Source: Iningainema tapete BLCC-T55 (GTDB taxonomy: Bacteria > Cyanobacteriota > Cyanobacteriia > Cyanobacteriales > Nostocaceae). From it: a stretch of DNA of 64,000 nucleotides. Below the pieces are notes generated by a model that worked only from the letters and a program-made list of their open reading frames with translations, was not told the DNA's origin and searched no databases. The first letter of the stretch is position 1. Every line of letters begins with the position of its first letter. A program made the translations under genes and the position numbers. Shown here piece by piece: positions 54,271-63,967 of this stretch. The DNA lies in contig NZ_JACXAE010000060.1 in NCBI RefSeq assembly GCF_014698965.1, positions 1 through 64,000 on the forward strand, read 5' to 3'.

Positions 54271-54631
54271 AAAAGTCACTTCCTGAACCATATTTACTCG
54301 CATCAATCAAGCGATCGCAATAATATTTAACCACACTAGGCAACTCCACCCTAGTTGGTAGCCGTTGACTCAAAGAAAATAAAGCCGAATAAATACCCAA
54401 ATTACCGTAATGCACCATCCAATCAAGTAAATTTATCCATCCTACTTGAGTTATGCTGGAGATTTTTGCGATAGTTGATCTGTTTGTAGAGCATCGCAAA
54501 TACCAAAAGTTAAACGCTGTAAGTGACGCATCATCGGGACCAAACCACCAAAACTCAAGGGAGATTGATTACCACTGCTATCTCCTACTGGGAGAATGCG
54601 ACTCCAAGGCATTTGGAGTTAATGACGGTAA
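54271..54631 (-). pseudogene. Truncated second copy of cruP with a clean internal deletion
   Basis: Nearly identical to the 3' third of cruP: 54271-54455 matches 55086-55265, then the copy jumps to 55503-55690 (54456-54631). About 240 bp are missing and the reading frame is not continuous. No 5' part exists. Flanks an antitoxin gene on its right. Confidence 0.85.
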
Positions 54632-54680
54632 GTTGAGTTACTTTAGGATAATAAAGGTGATTGTGATCTGGGAGGCGATG

Positions 54681-54941
54681 ATGTTACAAACTTTTAAGGC
54701 GATTTTGAGGGGAAACTGTTTAGAGTGGACGGAAGAAACACCAGATCTAGGCGACCAACCGATTATGGTTCATATTACAATAGTGCAAGACAATTTGAGT
54801 GAAGATACTGCCTCTCGCGGTCAAAAAATGGCGGAGATCCTGGAGAAACTTGCTGCTAACAATGCTTTTGCTGGAGTTGATCCAATCGCTTGGCAGCGTG
54901 ATGTACGCTCCAGACGACATCTTCCTGGTAGAGATTCTTAA
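54681..54941 (+). CDS. VapB-like antitoxin next to a dead PIN toxin
   Basis: 86 aa from ATG 54681, preceded by GGAGG at the right distance. MLQTFKAILRGNCLEWTEETP starts as in the cyanobacterial antitoxins paired with PIN toxins; the C-terminus is basic (RSRRHLPGRDS). TAATG joins its stop to the toxin start. The open frame to 54453 extends through cruP-copy sequence and is not real. Confidence 0.7.
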   Translation: MLQTFKAILRGNCLEWTEETPDLGDQPIMVHITIVQDNLSEDTASRGQKMAEILEKLAANNAFAGVDPIAWQRDVRSRRHLPGRDS

Positions 54942-55040
54942 TGCTTCTTGATAGCAACATTATCATCTACTCAGCACAACCATAACATGCTGCACTCCGT
55001 CAGTGCGGAAACAGCAGTTGCATCAGTGTTTAGTTAACCA
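54941..55040 (+). pseudogene. PIN-domain toxin remnant
   Basis: MLLDSNIIIYSAQP with the first PIN Asp, then a TAA after 14 codons; the expected HAALRQ follows out of order and the rest of the domain is missing. So the toxin has been inactivated while its antitoxin gene stays open. Confidence 0.7.
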
Positions 55041-55053
55041 CATTTGCGGCTAC

Positions 55054-56610
55054 TCAAAGTACCTCTGTCTGCTTCTCGGGTTCAAAGTCCCTTCCTGAAC
55101 CATATTTACTCGCATCAATCAAGCGATCGCAATAATATTTAACCACACTAGGCAACTCCACCCTAGTTGGTAGCCTTTGACTCAAAGAAAATAAAGCCGA
55201 ATAAATACCCAAATTACCGTAATGCACCATCCAATCAAGTAAATTTGCCCAGCCAACTTGAGGTATCACCTTGACAACTACTCCAGGATGTGTTATAGCT
55301 GTTTTCAGTAAAGTTTGCGTGAGCGCCGGAAACTGCACCACGTCTTGTAAAAATGGCTTAAGTACAGGTTCGCCTAGTTGTTGCATGGCAAGGAATACCG
55401 CAGACAGCAGTTCATTAATTTGATTTGGAGCAACTTTCTGATTTACGCCCACGCTCATTGCCTTTTGAAATAACCAAGTAACAGCTAAACTTGGTTGATA
55501 AGGTTGTAATAATGCTAAAGATTTTTGCGATAGTTGATCTGTTTGTAGAGCATCGTAAATACCAAAAGTCAACCGCTGCAAGTGACGCACCATTGCGCCA
55601 AAACCACCAAAACTCAAGGGAGATTGACTGCCACTGCTATCTCCTACTGGGAGAATGCGACTCCAAGGCATTTGGAGTGGATGGCGGTAGGCGGGAAAAA
55701 AGCCAAACAAAGCTCGTTTGAAGGTAAGCTGGTTTAATTCCACATTTTGATATTCTCGCATCAAGCGTAAATATTCCTCAAACAAAGCTTCTAGACTCAT
55801 ACGTTGTGGATGGGCATCCAGATAAGTAAATAAATAAGTAGTTCTCCCATCTCTAGCCGGAAAAGCTTCCCAAAAGTATTGACACTGATGCTGAATAGGT
55901 GTAAAAGATAATAATAGGTCACCTGTGCTGTTTTCAGGAAAACCTTGAGCGCATGTACCTACAACTAGACAAAGTGCATCTGGTTTTCGCCCAAGACGTG
56001 CTTGCAGTACGATGGGAGAAAGATGTCCCATAGCATCAATCAACAATCTAGTTTTGAATTCCCCATTAACAAACACTCCATCTGGGTGAACGACAGCAGT
56101 TGTAAACGGTGTGTTTTCAAACAGCTTTCCACCAGCAGCTAAAAATCTTTGCTTTAAAGTTTCTAGCAGGTAAACTGGATCAACACCAATATTTAAAACA
56201 TCCTGTACCCAAACTTCTGTACCACCAAGAAAGCTAACTCTGGCTTTGGGATATTGAGTTGCGATCGCATTTTCTAATTCATCAGGAGTAAGCAAATTCA
56301 ACTGCAAAAACACTTCCAACTCTGAGCGAGAAATATTCCACTCTTGTTCCCTACCCCGTAAAACTCCTCTTTCCAGTAACGCCACTCGTACTCCCTTCAA
56401 AGCCAAGGCGCAACCAATTAAAATGCCGAGAGTACCACCACAGATAACCGCATCCCAATCCACAGTACCCAATGGCTGCTTATCTTCCATTACTACCATT
56501 GGTACTGGAGACGTACCCTCTCTAATAGATGCTAGTATGCGATCGCTCTTTTGTAACCCTGATAAAACATCCCCTGGTAGTTGAGAGAGAATCTCGTGCG
56601 TTAGAGACAT
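55054..56610 (-). CDS. cruP: Lycopene-cyclase-like flavoprotein CruP/CruA family
   Basis: 518 aa. FAD-binding motif DAVICGGTLGILIGCALALKG (about 53-73), a second segment RLLIDAMGHLSP and a helical C-terminal half with LFGFFPAYRHP and GDSSGSQSPLSFGGFG. The length and features agree better with CruP (paralogue of lycopene cyclase CruA) than with CruA, which is longer. In cyanobacteria and plants CruP limits beta-carotene epoxidation; membrane-associated. The last 170 codons are partly duplicated at 54271. Confidence 0.75.
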   Translation of the reverse strand: MSLTHEILSQLPGDVLSGLQKSDRILASIREGTSPVPMVVMEDKQPLGTVDWDAVICGGTLGILIGCALALKGVRVALLERGVLRGREQEWNISRSELEVFLQLNLLTPDELENAIATQYPKARVSFLGGTEVWVQDVLNIGVDPVYLLETLKQRFLAAGGKLFENTPFTTAVVHPDGVFVNGEFKTRLLIDAMGHLSPIVLQARLGRKPDALCLVVGTCAQGFPENSTGDLLLSFTPIQHQCQYFWEAFPARDGRTTYLFTYLDAHPQRMSLEALFEEYLRLMREYQNVELNQLTFKRALFGFFPAYRHPLQMPWSRILPVGDSSGSQSPLSFGGFGAMVRHLQRLTFGIYDALQTDQLSQKSLALLQPYQPSLAVTWLFQKAMSVGVNQKVAPNQINELLSAVFLAMQQLGEPVLKPFLQDVVQFPALTQTLLKTAITHPGVVVKVIPQVGWANLLDWMVHYGNLGIYSALFSLSQRLPTRVELPSVVKYYCDRLIDASKYGSGRDFEPEKQTEVL

Positions 56611-56643
56611 ATAGACTTTCCTAGTCCAAGCTTTGATACATAT

Positions 56644-56680
56644 TTATCTGTGTTCATCTGTGTTCATCTGTGGTTAATTA
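56644..56680. repeat. ATCTGTGTTC-type repeat, first copy
   Basis: Three ATCTGTG(TTC) units upstream of the polysaccharide operon. The reverse complement recurs at 58161-58200. Confidence 0.75.
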
Positions 56681-56891
56681 CTTTATGGAAGTGAGAACCG
56701 CCATATCAAAATTAATCCTAGCAGAGTATTTATTTTCATCGTACCGAACTAGAAAAGTATTTTTTTCTTAAATTTATACCTGATTTATAAAGAAACAGTA
56801 AAGTGATACCAAGTACTGTTGTAATATAAATAAGGTTGACTAAAATTCACAAGTATTATAAAAAAATGCATGACAAAATCAAAATAATATT

Positions 56892-58193
56892 ATGAAAATT
56901 GCCTTTTTCGTTGGGGATTTTCCAGTTTTATCCAAAACTTTTATCTTAAATCAAATCACAGGTTTAATTTCCCAGGGACACGAAATTGATATTTACGCTT
57001 ACCTTCCAGAAGAGACAGACAAAGTACATCCAGATGTAGAAAAATATCAATTATTTGCTCGGACACATTACGTACCCAAAATTCCCAAAAATTACTTGTG
57101 GCGCTTACTCAAAGGATTATTCCTCATCTTGAGAAACTTTCATAAAGCTCCTTTAGTATTAGTGCGATCACTCAATGCCTTCAAGTATCGTAGACAAGCG
57201 ACATCAATGCGGTTGCTCTACCTAGTAATACCATTATTAAAGTCACAACCCTACGATATTATTCACTGTCAATTTGGGATGAACGGGATTGAAGGAATGA
57301 TGTTGCGGGAGATTAATGCCATCAAAGGAAAACTCATAACTTCGTTTCGCGGCTACGATATTAGCTTGTATGTAAAACAGTACGGAGAACACTATTATGA
57401 CAAATTATTTGTCAAAGGAGACTTTTTTCTCGCTAACTGTAAATTTTTTCGACAAAGAGCAATCAAACTAGGATGTAACCCAGCAAAAATTATTGTCCAC
57501 GGTTCAGGAATAGACTGTAATCGATTTCGCTATAAACCACGTAAACCCAACCTTGATGGAGTAACTCAAATTGTTACCGTTGGTCGTTTAGTCGAAAAAA
57601 AAGGGATAGAATATGGTATTCGGGCTGTGGCTAAGTTGACTCATCCCATTAATTACACCATTATTGGCGATGGGAATTTTAAGGAGCAACTACAGGAACT
57701 AATTTATGCACTAGGTGTGAGTGATAAAGTTAAGCTACTTGGTTGGAAAAATCAACAAGAAATAATTAAAATTCTTGAAGATATGCATATTTTAATTGCT
57801 CCCAGTATTACAGGAAGTGATGGCAATCAAGATGCTCCTGTAAACACATTAAAAGAAGCAATGGCAATGGGAATGCCTGTAATAGGTACTCTTCATGGTG
57901 GGATACCTGAGTTAGTAGAAGATGGTATTTCTGGTTTTCTTGTACCAGAGAAAGATGCAGATGCGATCGCCTTGAAGTTAAACTACCTCATCAAGCATCC
58001 AGAAGTGTGGGAATCGATGGGTTCATCTGGGCGTACTTTTGTCAAAACACATTACGACATTAATAAACTCAATGATGAATTAGTGGAAATTTATCGACAA
58101 GTAGTGAAGAGTAATTCACAAGTTATTCAGGAACCTAAATATTCTACTTATGAGTATTTAGAACCACAGATGCACACAGATAAACACAGATGA
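56892..58193 (+). CDS. Glycosyltransferase family 4
   Basis: 433 aa. N-terminal GT-B lobe (FFVGDFPVLSKTFILNQITGL) and C-terminal nucleotide-sugar lobe with ITVGRLVEKKGIEYG-like VTVGRLVEKKGIEYGIRAVA and EAMAMGMPVIGTLHGGIPELVEDG (E-x7-E type). Related to WcaL-like exopolysaccharide transferases. The last residues (QMHTDKHR) come from a repeat and differ from family ends. First gene of the operon to 62439. Confidence 0.9.
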   Translation: MKIAFFVGDFPVLSKTFILNQITGLISQGHEIDIYAYLPEETDKVHPDVEKYQLFARTHYVPKIPKNYLWRLLKGLFLILRNFHKAPLVLVRSLNAFKYRRQATSMRLLYLVIPLLKSQPYDIIHCQFGMNGIEGMMLREINAIKGKLITSFRGYDISLYVKQYGEHYYDKLFVKGDFFLANCKFFRQRAIKLGCNPAKIIVHGSGIDCNRFRYKPRKPNLDGVTQIVTVGRLVEKKGIEYGIRAVAKLTHPINYTIIGDGNFKEQLQELIYALGVSDKVKLLGWKNQQEIIKILEDMHILIAPSITGSDGNQDAPVNTLKEAMAMGMPVIGTLHGGIPELVEDGISGFLVPEKDADAIALKLNYLIKHPEVWESMGSSGRTFVKTHYDINKLNDELVEIYRQVVKSNSQVIQEPKYSTYEYLEPQMHTDKHR

Positions 58194-58200
58194 GTAATTA
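58161..58200. repeat. CACAGATGAACACAG-type repeat, inverted copy inside a gene end
   Basis: Inverted relative to 56644-56680; overlaps the final codons and stop of the family-4 glycosyltransferase and runs to TGAGTAATTA. Confidence 0.75.
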
Positions 58201-58250
58201 TCTGAGGTTTCATTTTCATAAGTTGTTAATCTAAGCCAAGAGATGTAAAA

Positions 58251-59279
58251 ATGAATTTGCCAGAAACTGTTACGATTGTTGTTGTGCCACGGGAACGGTT
58301 TAGCTATACCCGTGAATCTTTGGAAAGTATCTATACTCATACTGAGTATCGTTTTAAGTTGATTTACGTAGATGGAGGTTCACCAGCTCACATTAGAGAT
58401 TATCTGGCACAGCAAGCGCAGGAAAAACAATTTCAACTGATACGTACTGACTACTACCTTTCGCCCAACCGAGCGAGAAATATTGGTTTACGCCAAGTAG
58501 ATACCAAGTATGTTGTGTTTATTGATAATGATGTTATAGTTACTCCAGGTTGGTTGAAACCATTGGTAGAATGTGCTCAAGATGCGATCGCTACTGTAGT
58601 AAGTCCTCTAATTTGTCAAGGAACACCCGTACATGAAGAAGTGCATTGTGCGGGTGGAGAATCAGGGATAAGGGAAGAAACCAAAGGCGAAGTCAAAAGA
58701 CGGAGAATCATCGAAAAAATATATAAGCAAGGAAGGCGAGTAGCCGACGTGCGCCCCCAACTACAACGACAAAAAACAGGGTTAGCAGAATTTCACTGTA
58801 TGTTAGTACGTACAGAGGTATTTCAGCAAATTGGTTTATTAGATGAAGCACTACTAAATACAAAAGAACATGTAGATTTGTGTATGTTAGTAACTCAAGC
58901 TGGTGGTACAGTTTACCTGGAACCAGAATCTCTCGTAACATATGTACCAGGACCACCTTTAGAGTGGACAGATTTACATTATTATATGCTGCGCTGGAGT
59001 GATGCTTGGGAATTAGCCAGCTTACAACGCCTACGCGATAAGTGGAATCTGAGTGAAGATGAGTACTTTCAAAATAAGTACAAACGGTTAGGATGGCGAC
59101 GAGATATGACAATTATTAGTACCCTCACCCGTAACCTACCCTTGGGCAAAATCGGTTCTAAAGTAGTCGGAAAAACCTTGCGCCTTTTAGACAAACAACT
59201 CAACCGTTACCTTACCACCCAGTATGCGAGTAGCCATCTCTCGTTCTCTCGTTCCTATGCAGAGCCAGGGAACGAGTAA
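58251..59279 (+). CDS. Glycosyltransferase family 2
   Basis: 342 aa. GT-A fold: VTIVVVPRERFSYTRESLESIY, DGGSPAHIRDY and the acidic VVFIDNDVIVTPGW (DND, in place of DXD). A GLLDEALLNTKEHVDLCMLV segment matches the acceptor part. No TM segments; acts at the cytoplasmic face. Followed by Wzm within 1 bp. Confidence 0.88.
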   Translation: MNLPETVTIVVVPRERFSYTRESLESIYTHTEYRFKLIYVDGGSPAHIRDYLAQQAQEKQFQLIRTDYYLSPNRARNIGLRQVDTKYVVFIDNDVIVTPGWLKPLVECAQDAIATVVSPLICQGTPVHEEVHCAGGESGIREETKGEVKRRRIIEKIYKQGRRVADVRPQLQRQKTGLAEFHCMLVRTEVFQQIGLLDEALLNTKEHVDLCMLVTQAGGTVYLEPESLVTYVPGPPLEWTDLHYYMLRWSDAWELASLQRLRDKWNLSEDEYFQNKYKRLGWRRDMTIISTLTRNLPLGKIGSKVVGKTLRLLDKQLNRYLTTQYASSHLSFSRSYAEPGNE

Positions 59280-59280
59280 T

Positions 59281-60150
59281 ATGAAACACAATAATTCCAA
59301 TTCCCAACTAACTGAGGTAGTTTACACACCCGAAAGTAAACTGAAACACCCAATTCAATTGTTTCAACAAATGTGGCGAGACTTACTAGCTGCTCGCGAA
59401 TTAGCTTGGCGATTAATGATGCGAGATATCAGCGCCCAATATCGTCAGTCTTTTTTAGGTATTGCTTGGGCTTTTTTACCATCAATTATCATGGCGGCTG
59501 GATTCACTCTCGCTGCGGAAGCAAATGTGATTAATGTTGGAGCAACAGATTTGCCTTATCCAGCTTACGTGATGTTTAGTACTGCGCTGTGGCAAACTTT
59601 TGTGGAAGCTATAAATAGCCCAGTGCAAGCTGTGACATCAGCAAAACCAATGTTGGCTAGAGTCAACTTTCCGCGAGAAGCGCTAATTTTGGCTAAGTTG
59701 GGCGAAGTATTTTTTAATTTTGGGATTAAGCTCATCCTAATTTTAGCATTGTTCATCTGGTTTCGTGTCCCTGTAACTTGGACAGTGGCGATCGCTCCTG
59801 TAGCATTATTGCACTTAGTTTTACTTGGAACACTGTTTGGTGTTATACTAGCACCTCTAGGGGTGCTGTATCAAGATATATCTAAAGGTTTGTCTCTACT
59901 AACAGGGTTTTGGTTGTTTCTTACTCCTGTAGTTTACCCGGTTCCTAGTCAAGGAACGTTTGGGATTTTAGTTAAACTTAATCCCGTAACTCCTTTATTA
60001 GTAACAACAAGAGAGTTAGCAACTACAGGAGTTATATCAGAACCCAGGCAATTTTGGTTAGTTAGCATTATTACTTTAGTAGGTTTGCTACTTACCTGGA
60101 TTGTATTCCGCCTTGCTATGCCTTTCGTCGTGGAAAGAGTGAGTTCGTAA
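59281..60150 (+). CDS. ABC-2-type polysaccharide exporter permease (Wzm)
   Basis: About 289 aa from ATG 59281, 1 bp after the glycosyltransferase stop; the longer frame from 59224 overlaps it. Cytoplasmic start, then LMMRDISAQYRQSFLGIAWAFLPSI (the ABC-2 signature) and six TM helices. Forms the channel with the Wzt ATPase next to it. Its stop overlaps the next ATG by one base. Confidence 0.9.
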   Translation: MKHNNSNSQLTEVVYTPESKLKHPIQLFQQMWRDLLAARELAWRLMMRDISAQYRQSFLGIAWAFLPSIIMAAGFTLAAEANVINVGATDLPYPAYVMFSTALWQTFVEAINSPVQAVTSAKPMLARVNFPREALILAKLGEVFFNFGIKLILILALFIWFRVPVTWTVAIAPVALLHLVLLGTLFGVILAPLGVLYQDISKGLSLLTGFWLFLTPVVYPVPSQGTFGILVKLNPVTPLLVTTRELATTGVISEPRQFWLVSIITLVGLLLTWIVFRLAMPFVVERVSS

Positions 60151-61427
60151 TGACTAATTTAGTAGCAAAGCAAATAACTATTCCATCTGATGATACTGAA
60201 GTTGTTGTTTCAGTACAAAATGTTTCTAAAAAATTTTGTCGAGATTTAAAGCAATCTCTATTCTATGGTGTCTTAGACATAGCTACAGAGTTAATCGGTG
60301 GAAATAGAAAAAGTGATACTTTGCGTGCAAAAGAATTTTGGGCGCTTCAAGATGTCAACTTTCAATTGCGTCGAGGGGAAGCGCTAGGATTGGTAGGAGC
60401 AAATGGAGCCGGAAAAAGTACACTGTTACGCATTATTAGTGGTTTGATTAATCCAGACACGGGAACTGTTAAAGTTAGAGGTAAAGTCGCTCCTTTAATT
60501 GCACTGGGTGCTGGGTTTAATCCTATCCTCACAGGGCGAGAAAATATTTATGCGAATATGGCAATTCTCGGTTTATCAACTAAAGAAATTGCCCAGAAAT
60601 TTGAAGATGTCATAGATTTTGCCGGAATTGCCGATGCGATTGATGCACCTGTACAGACTTATAGTTCTGGTATGGCGGCAAGGCTGGGTTTTGCTTGTGC
60701 AGTACACGTAGAGCCAGATATTTTGCTGATTGATGAAGTGCTGGCTGTGGGAGATATAAATTTTAGAATGAAGTGTTATCAAAGGTTAGCAAAACTGCGA
60801 GAAAGTGGTACAGCTTTTATCTTGGTTTCTCATAATCCTCATGTGATTTTAAATGTCTGTGAATCTTCTGTATATCTGGCAAAAGGTAAATTGATTCAAA
60901 CCGGAAAAACAGAAGCAGTTATTCGTACTTACGAGGAAGATATATATGTAGGAGGAACAGAGTCTCCTCCAGGAGTGATGTATTTACCAGAAAAAGAGCT
61001 AAGTAAAAGTTTAGGCATAGATATTATCTCTCTTTCCTTTAAAGATGAACAAGGTAATATAATTACTAGTCCTCTTTGTGGTGCTCCTGCTTATTTATCT
61101 GTGGAGTGTGAGTCTTTTAAGAAAGTTGATGATGCTAACTTAGGTGTATTAATTACAGCTTTATCTGGGCAAAACGAGCGGGTTTTGTATATCACTTCTG
61201 CCAGTGACAATCAACCACTAAAAATCCTCCCAGGAAAAGTGGAAATCCAGATGCAAATGCCTTACTGTTGCTTATTACCGGGTTTATACAGTGCTAAAAT
61301 TTACATCAAAGAAGGGTTATGCTCTTTTGATGTAGTTGAATCTTTTCGATTTGCCGTGAAAGCAAACAAGGTGGTAAGTCAATCTTTATTTTATCAACCA
61401 CGCCAATGGAAGGTGATTACTAAGTAG
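60150..61427 (+). CDS. ABC transporter ATPase with C-terminal glycan-binding domain (Wzt)
   Basis: 425 aa. Walker A GANGAGKST (about 83-91), signature YSSGMAARLGF (about 170), Walker B ILLIDEVLAVGD (about 190-200), H-loop SHNPH. The extra 150 residues after about 270 (GIDIISLSFKDEQGNIITSP) form the Wzt C-terminal carbohydrate-recognition beta domain that chooses the finished chain. Works with Wzm to export an O-antigen-like glycan across the plasma membrane. Confidence 0.93.
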   Translation: MTNLVAKQITIPSDDTEVVVSVQNVSKKFCRDLKQSLFYGVLDIATELIGGNRKSDTLRAKEFWALQDVNFQLRRGEALGLVGANGAGKSTLLRIISGLINPDTGTVKVRGKVAPLIALGAGFNPILTGRENIYANMAILGLSTKEIAQKFEDVIDFAGIADAIDAPVQTYSSGMAARLGFACAVHVEPDILLIDEVLAVGDINFRMKCYQRLAKLRESGTAFILVSHNPHVILNVCESSVYLAKGKLIQTGKTEAVIRTYEEDIYVGGTESPPGVMYLPEKELSKSLGIDIISLSFKDEQGNIITSPLCGAPAYLSVECESFKKVDDANLGVLITALSGQNERVLYITSASDNQPLKILPGKVEIQMQMPYCCLLPGLYSAKIYIKEGLCSFDVVESFRFAVKANKVVSQSLFYQPRQWKVITK

Positions 61428-61431
61428 GAAA

Positions 61432-62439
61432 ATGGATATGGAACCGCTAGTGTCAGTAATAATACCCTGTTTTAATGCAGACAGATGGATTTCCGAGGCA
61501 ATTGATAGCTGTTTGCAACAAACCTACCCCAATATTGAAATAATTGTTATTGATGATGGTTCGACAGATAATTCTCTAGAAGTGATCAAGAGTTATGGCG
61601 ATCGCATCACTTGGGAAAGTCTACCACATAGAAGTGGAAACTACGCTCGAAATCGAGCTTTTGCTTTATCAAAAGGAGAGTACATTCAGTATCTTGATGC
61701 CGATGACTATATATTACCAGAAAAAATTGCTCTTCAAGTAAGTTTTTTAGTAGAAACAGGAGCAGATGTTGTTTATGGTGATTGGCGGCATCAATGTCAT
61801 TTACCGGATGGAACAAGTTTCTTAGATCGGGTAATATATTCAGAAGTACAGACTGATATTTTAGAATCTCTTTTAGCAAACTGGTGGACTGCTCTTGCTT
61901 CTCTACTATATAAAAGAACTACTATAGTTCGTGTTGGTGGGTGGGATGAAAGTTTACCCGCAGCACAAGATCGAGATTTTTTTATCTCGGTTGTCATGGC
62001 TGGTTGTAAAGTTGTATACCAACCTGGTTGTTATTCAGTTTATCGGCGATATGGTAATGTTACCGTTTCTACTTCTGATGTACCCCGTTGGATTGACAGT
62101 CACTGTAGAGTGTTAGCTAAAGCTGAAAAGAAATTATTGGAATTGAATAGACTGTCAACGCAATACCGTCACGCTATAGCTAAATGCTATTTTGATTTAG
62201 CCAGAGCATATTTTCAAATTAATGAATATCAGCAATATTTACGCTTAGTCGAACTGGCTTTGATTACTTTTCCTGAGTTTAAAGTTAAAGGAAAAAAACT
62301 AGCCTATCTTCTGATTCAAGAGATTTGGGGCTTTCGTCAAGCTGAGAGAATTGCCTTCGGTTTTCTGTTGGTGAAGAAGTTTTTTGATTTGAGTGGCGAT
62401 CGCTTTCACCAAAAGGAGAAATTCAGCGTAACATTGTAA
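61432..62439 (+). CDS. Glycosyltransferase family 2
   Basis: 335 aa. GT-A start VSVIIPCFNADRWISEAIDSCLQ, VIDDGSTDNS, the DXD-containing YLDADDYILPEK (DAD) and the acceptor WDESLPAAQDRDFF. No membrane segment. 4 bp after the Wzt stop, so the last gene of the operon. Confidence 0.9.
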   Translation: MDMEPLVSVIIPCFNADRWISEAIDSCLQQTYPNIEIIVIDDGSTDNSLEVIKSYGDRITWESLPHRSGNYARNRAFALSKGEYIQYLDADDYILPEKIALQVSFLVETGADVVYGDWRHQCHLPDGTSFLDRVIYSEVQTDILESLLANWWTALASLLYKRTTIVRVGGWDESLPAAQDRDFFISVVMAGCKVVYQPGCYSVYRRYGNVTVSTSDVPRWIDSHCRVLAKAEKKLLELNRLSTQYRHAIAKCYFDLARAYFQINEYQQYLRLVELALITFPEFKVKGKKLAYLLIQEIWGFRQAERIAFGFLLVKKFFDLSGDRFHQKEKFSVTL

Positions 62440-62509
62440 TGGTGGGGTGCGTTATGATGCAATACTTATAACTTTGCTCCTTATTCACTTTTAACTGAGA
62501 AAATATACT

Positions 62510-62689
62510 ATGAATCGTTCTAAAATAGTAGCAATTATTACAGGTGCAATTTCCATCATCTTAGCACTTGCATACCTCTTGATCGTCCAATTACTCGATT
62601 TTCGGGGAGAAATGAAGCCTGCCCCTATGACTGAGCTATCACAACAATCAGAAATGGTTAATTATTATTTCTTATCAATTGAAGGATGA
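62510..62689 (+). CDS. Small single-TM cyanobacterial protein
   Basis: 59 aa. MNRSKIVAIITGAISIILAL is an N-terminal membrane helix (about 5-28, ending LLIVQLLDF), then a short tail with FRGEMKPAP and NYYF near the end. I recall a very similar short protein across cyanobacteria. No function known. It is 70 bp beyond the glycosyltransferase. Confidence 0.7.
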   Translation: MNRSKIVAIITGAISIILALAYLLIVQLLDFRGEMKPAPMTELSQQSEMVNYYFLSIEG

Positions 62690-63158
62690 TTTATAGTTCT
62701 TTTTAATTTGACACATGACTTAGCAGGTACAAAGTATTGCTATATAACGATAAATTATCGACATATACGTAAGATTGTGTAACTTTTTTCTCAAAATCTA
62801 CGATTCAATTCAGTACTGTTGGTAGCTTGACATATTTTCTAAAATATTTAAGAATTTACTAAAGATTCAATCAAAAAGGAATAAATTAGAAAATTTTAAT
62901 TAGCACTGCCCCAAATACATTTAATGTAGTGTGACTCGATATTTATGCTGTACAAGCATAAGTTTTCAGCCTATCTATCAAAGCTACTTGAGAGTTAATT
63001 GTAGCTACTAATGCTGTATGAGCATTGTAGCTAATTTGTCTAAAATGGTATTTAAGTTTGAGAGAATCAAGTAGCTGAAAATGTATGAGTTTCAAGACTG
63101 ATTGACAAGAATAGACAAAAATTAGCTAGGGCTATTTCATTCTGACGCAATCCGCCTA

Positions 63159-63180
63159 GCCTAGAAATTCAGTTCTAGGC
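63159..63180. repeat. Palindrome GCCTAGAA...TTCTAGGC
   Basis: Perfect 8-bp arms at 63159-63166 and 63173-63180. First of three palindromes within 115 bp. Confidence 0.75.
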
Positions 63181-63224
63181 TCATAGCTCAAGTCAGAAGA
63201 CAGCTGACTAATTTGTTGACTTTC

Positions 63225-63242
63225 AGTCCGTTTTAACGGACT
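63225..63242. repeat. Palindrome AGTCCGTT-TT-AACGGACT
   Basis: Perfect 8-bp arms. A known-looking cyanobacterial repeat (GTCCGTTTTAACGGAC), followed by TTCAGCTGTTAGCC. Confidence 0.8.
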
Positions 63243-63253
63243 TCAGCTGTTAG

Positions 63254-63273
63254 CCATGTACTTCAGTACATGG
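63254..63273. repeat. Palindrome CCATGTACT-TC-AGTACATGG and GGATACAT repeats
   Basis: 9-bp perfect arms (63254-63262 and 63265-63273), then direct repeats of GGATACAT to about 63289. Confidence 0.8.
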
Positions 63274-63967
63274 ATACATGGATACATGGTGATCGTGTAT
63301 AGAATGAAATAGCGCTGAAAATTAGCTGATTTTTAATTGTTTTCTTCTCTTTAGTACAAAAGCATATTCACAAAAACCTTAATGCAAATATAAATGTGTA
63401 GAGACGCGCTCATTTGAGACGACGTCGTAGGCGATTGGTGAGTCTCGTGCGGATGTTGTCGGGTTTCCCTCGGTAAGTATCTGGCGGTAGCGAGTCTTCT
63501 CCCAAGGGGAGACATTGCGCGAACGAGCGTCACCCGTTCGTGCAGCGTCTGTGCGATTGAGAAGGGCATCGCGTCTGTACAAAATTCATCTATATCAACA
63601 TTAACGTGAAATGGGTCATCAGTGACGCTTTGGAATGCTAAGCTTTTGTGCAGATTTGTCTGCATATTGACTTGATTAGGCTGTTGAGCATTGACTGTTG
63701 ATAGTCAATATTCAACAACTACTAAGAGTAGTTAAGGCATCCGAAGTGCTGTCGGATTGCTTAGTTGGGTTATTTTTTTGACGCAGATATATCAAATTAG
63801 TTCAAAGAGTGAATTCAGGTTTTTTATGACTAACACCATTTCACGAAATTTCTGATCCGAGTGATAGGTTTCTAATTCTTTCTCCCCAACTCCCCAACTA
63901 CCCTGCTGCCTATTTGTATCAACCTTAAAGTAAAACGGTATAACCAGTGATTAATCATGGAGTACTT

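Larger units (their letters stand above)
62690..63967. other. Repeat-rich non-coding region
   Basis: 1.28 kb without a credible gene. It contains stacked palindromes (63159-63273), alternating GCTGTA/TACAGC-like stretches (62945-63050), a half copy of GTAGAGACGCG near 63399 and degraded coding-like patches. An open frame on the minus strand (63665-63351) starts like a real protein but then runs into repeat sequence. Confidence 0.6.

Noticed and set aside
54453-54680. Upstream extension of the VapB-like antitoxin
   Set aside because: The extension reads through the complement of the cruP copy; GGAGG immediately before 54681 marks the real start.
63351-63665. 104-codon minus-strand frame in the non-coding tract
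   Set aside because: Runs through repeat sequence (GTAGAGACGCG half palindrome); Arg/Thr/His-rich with no ribosome site. Kept only as a note in the region entry.
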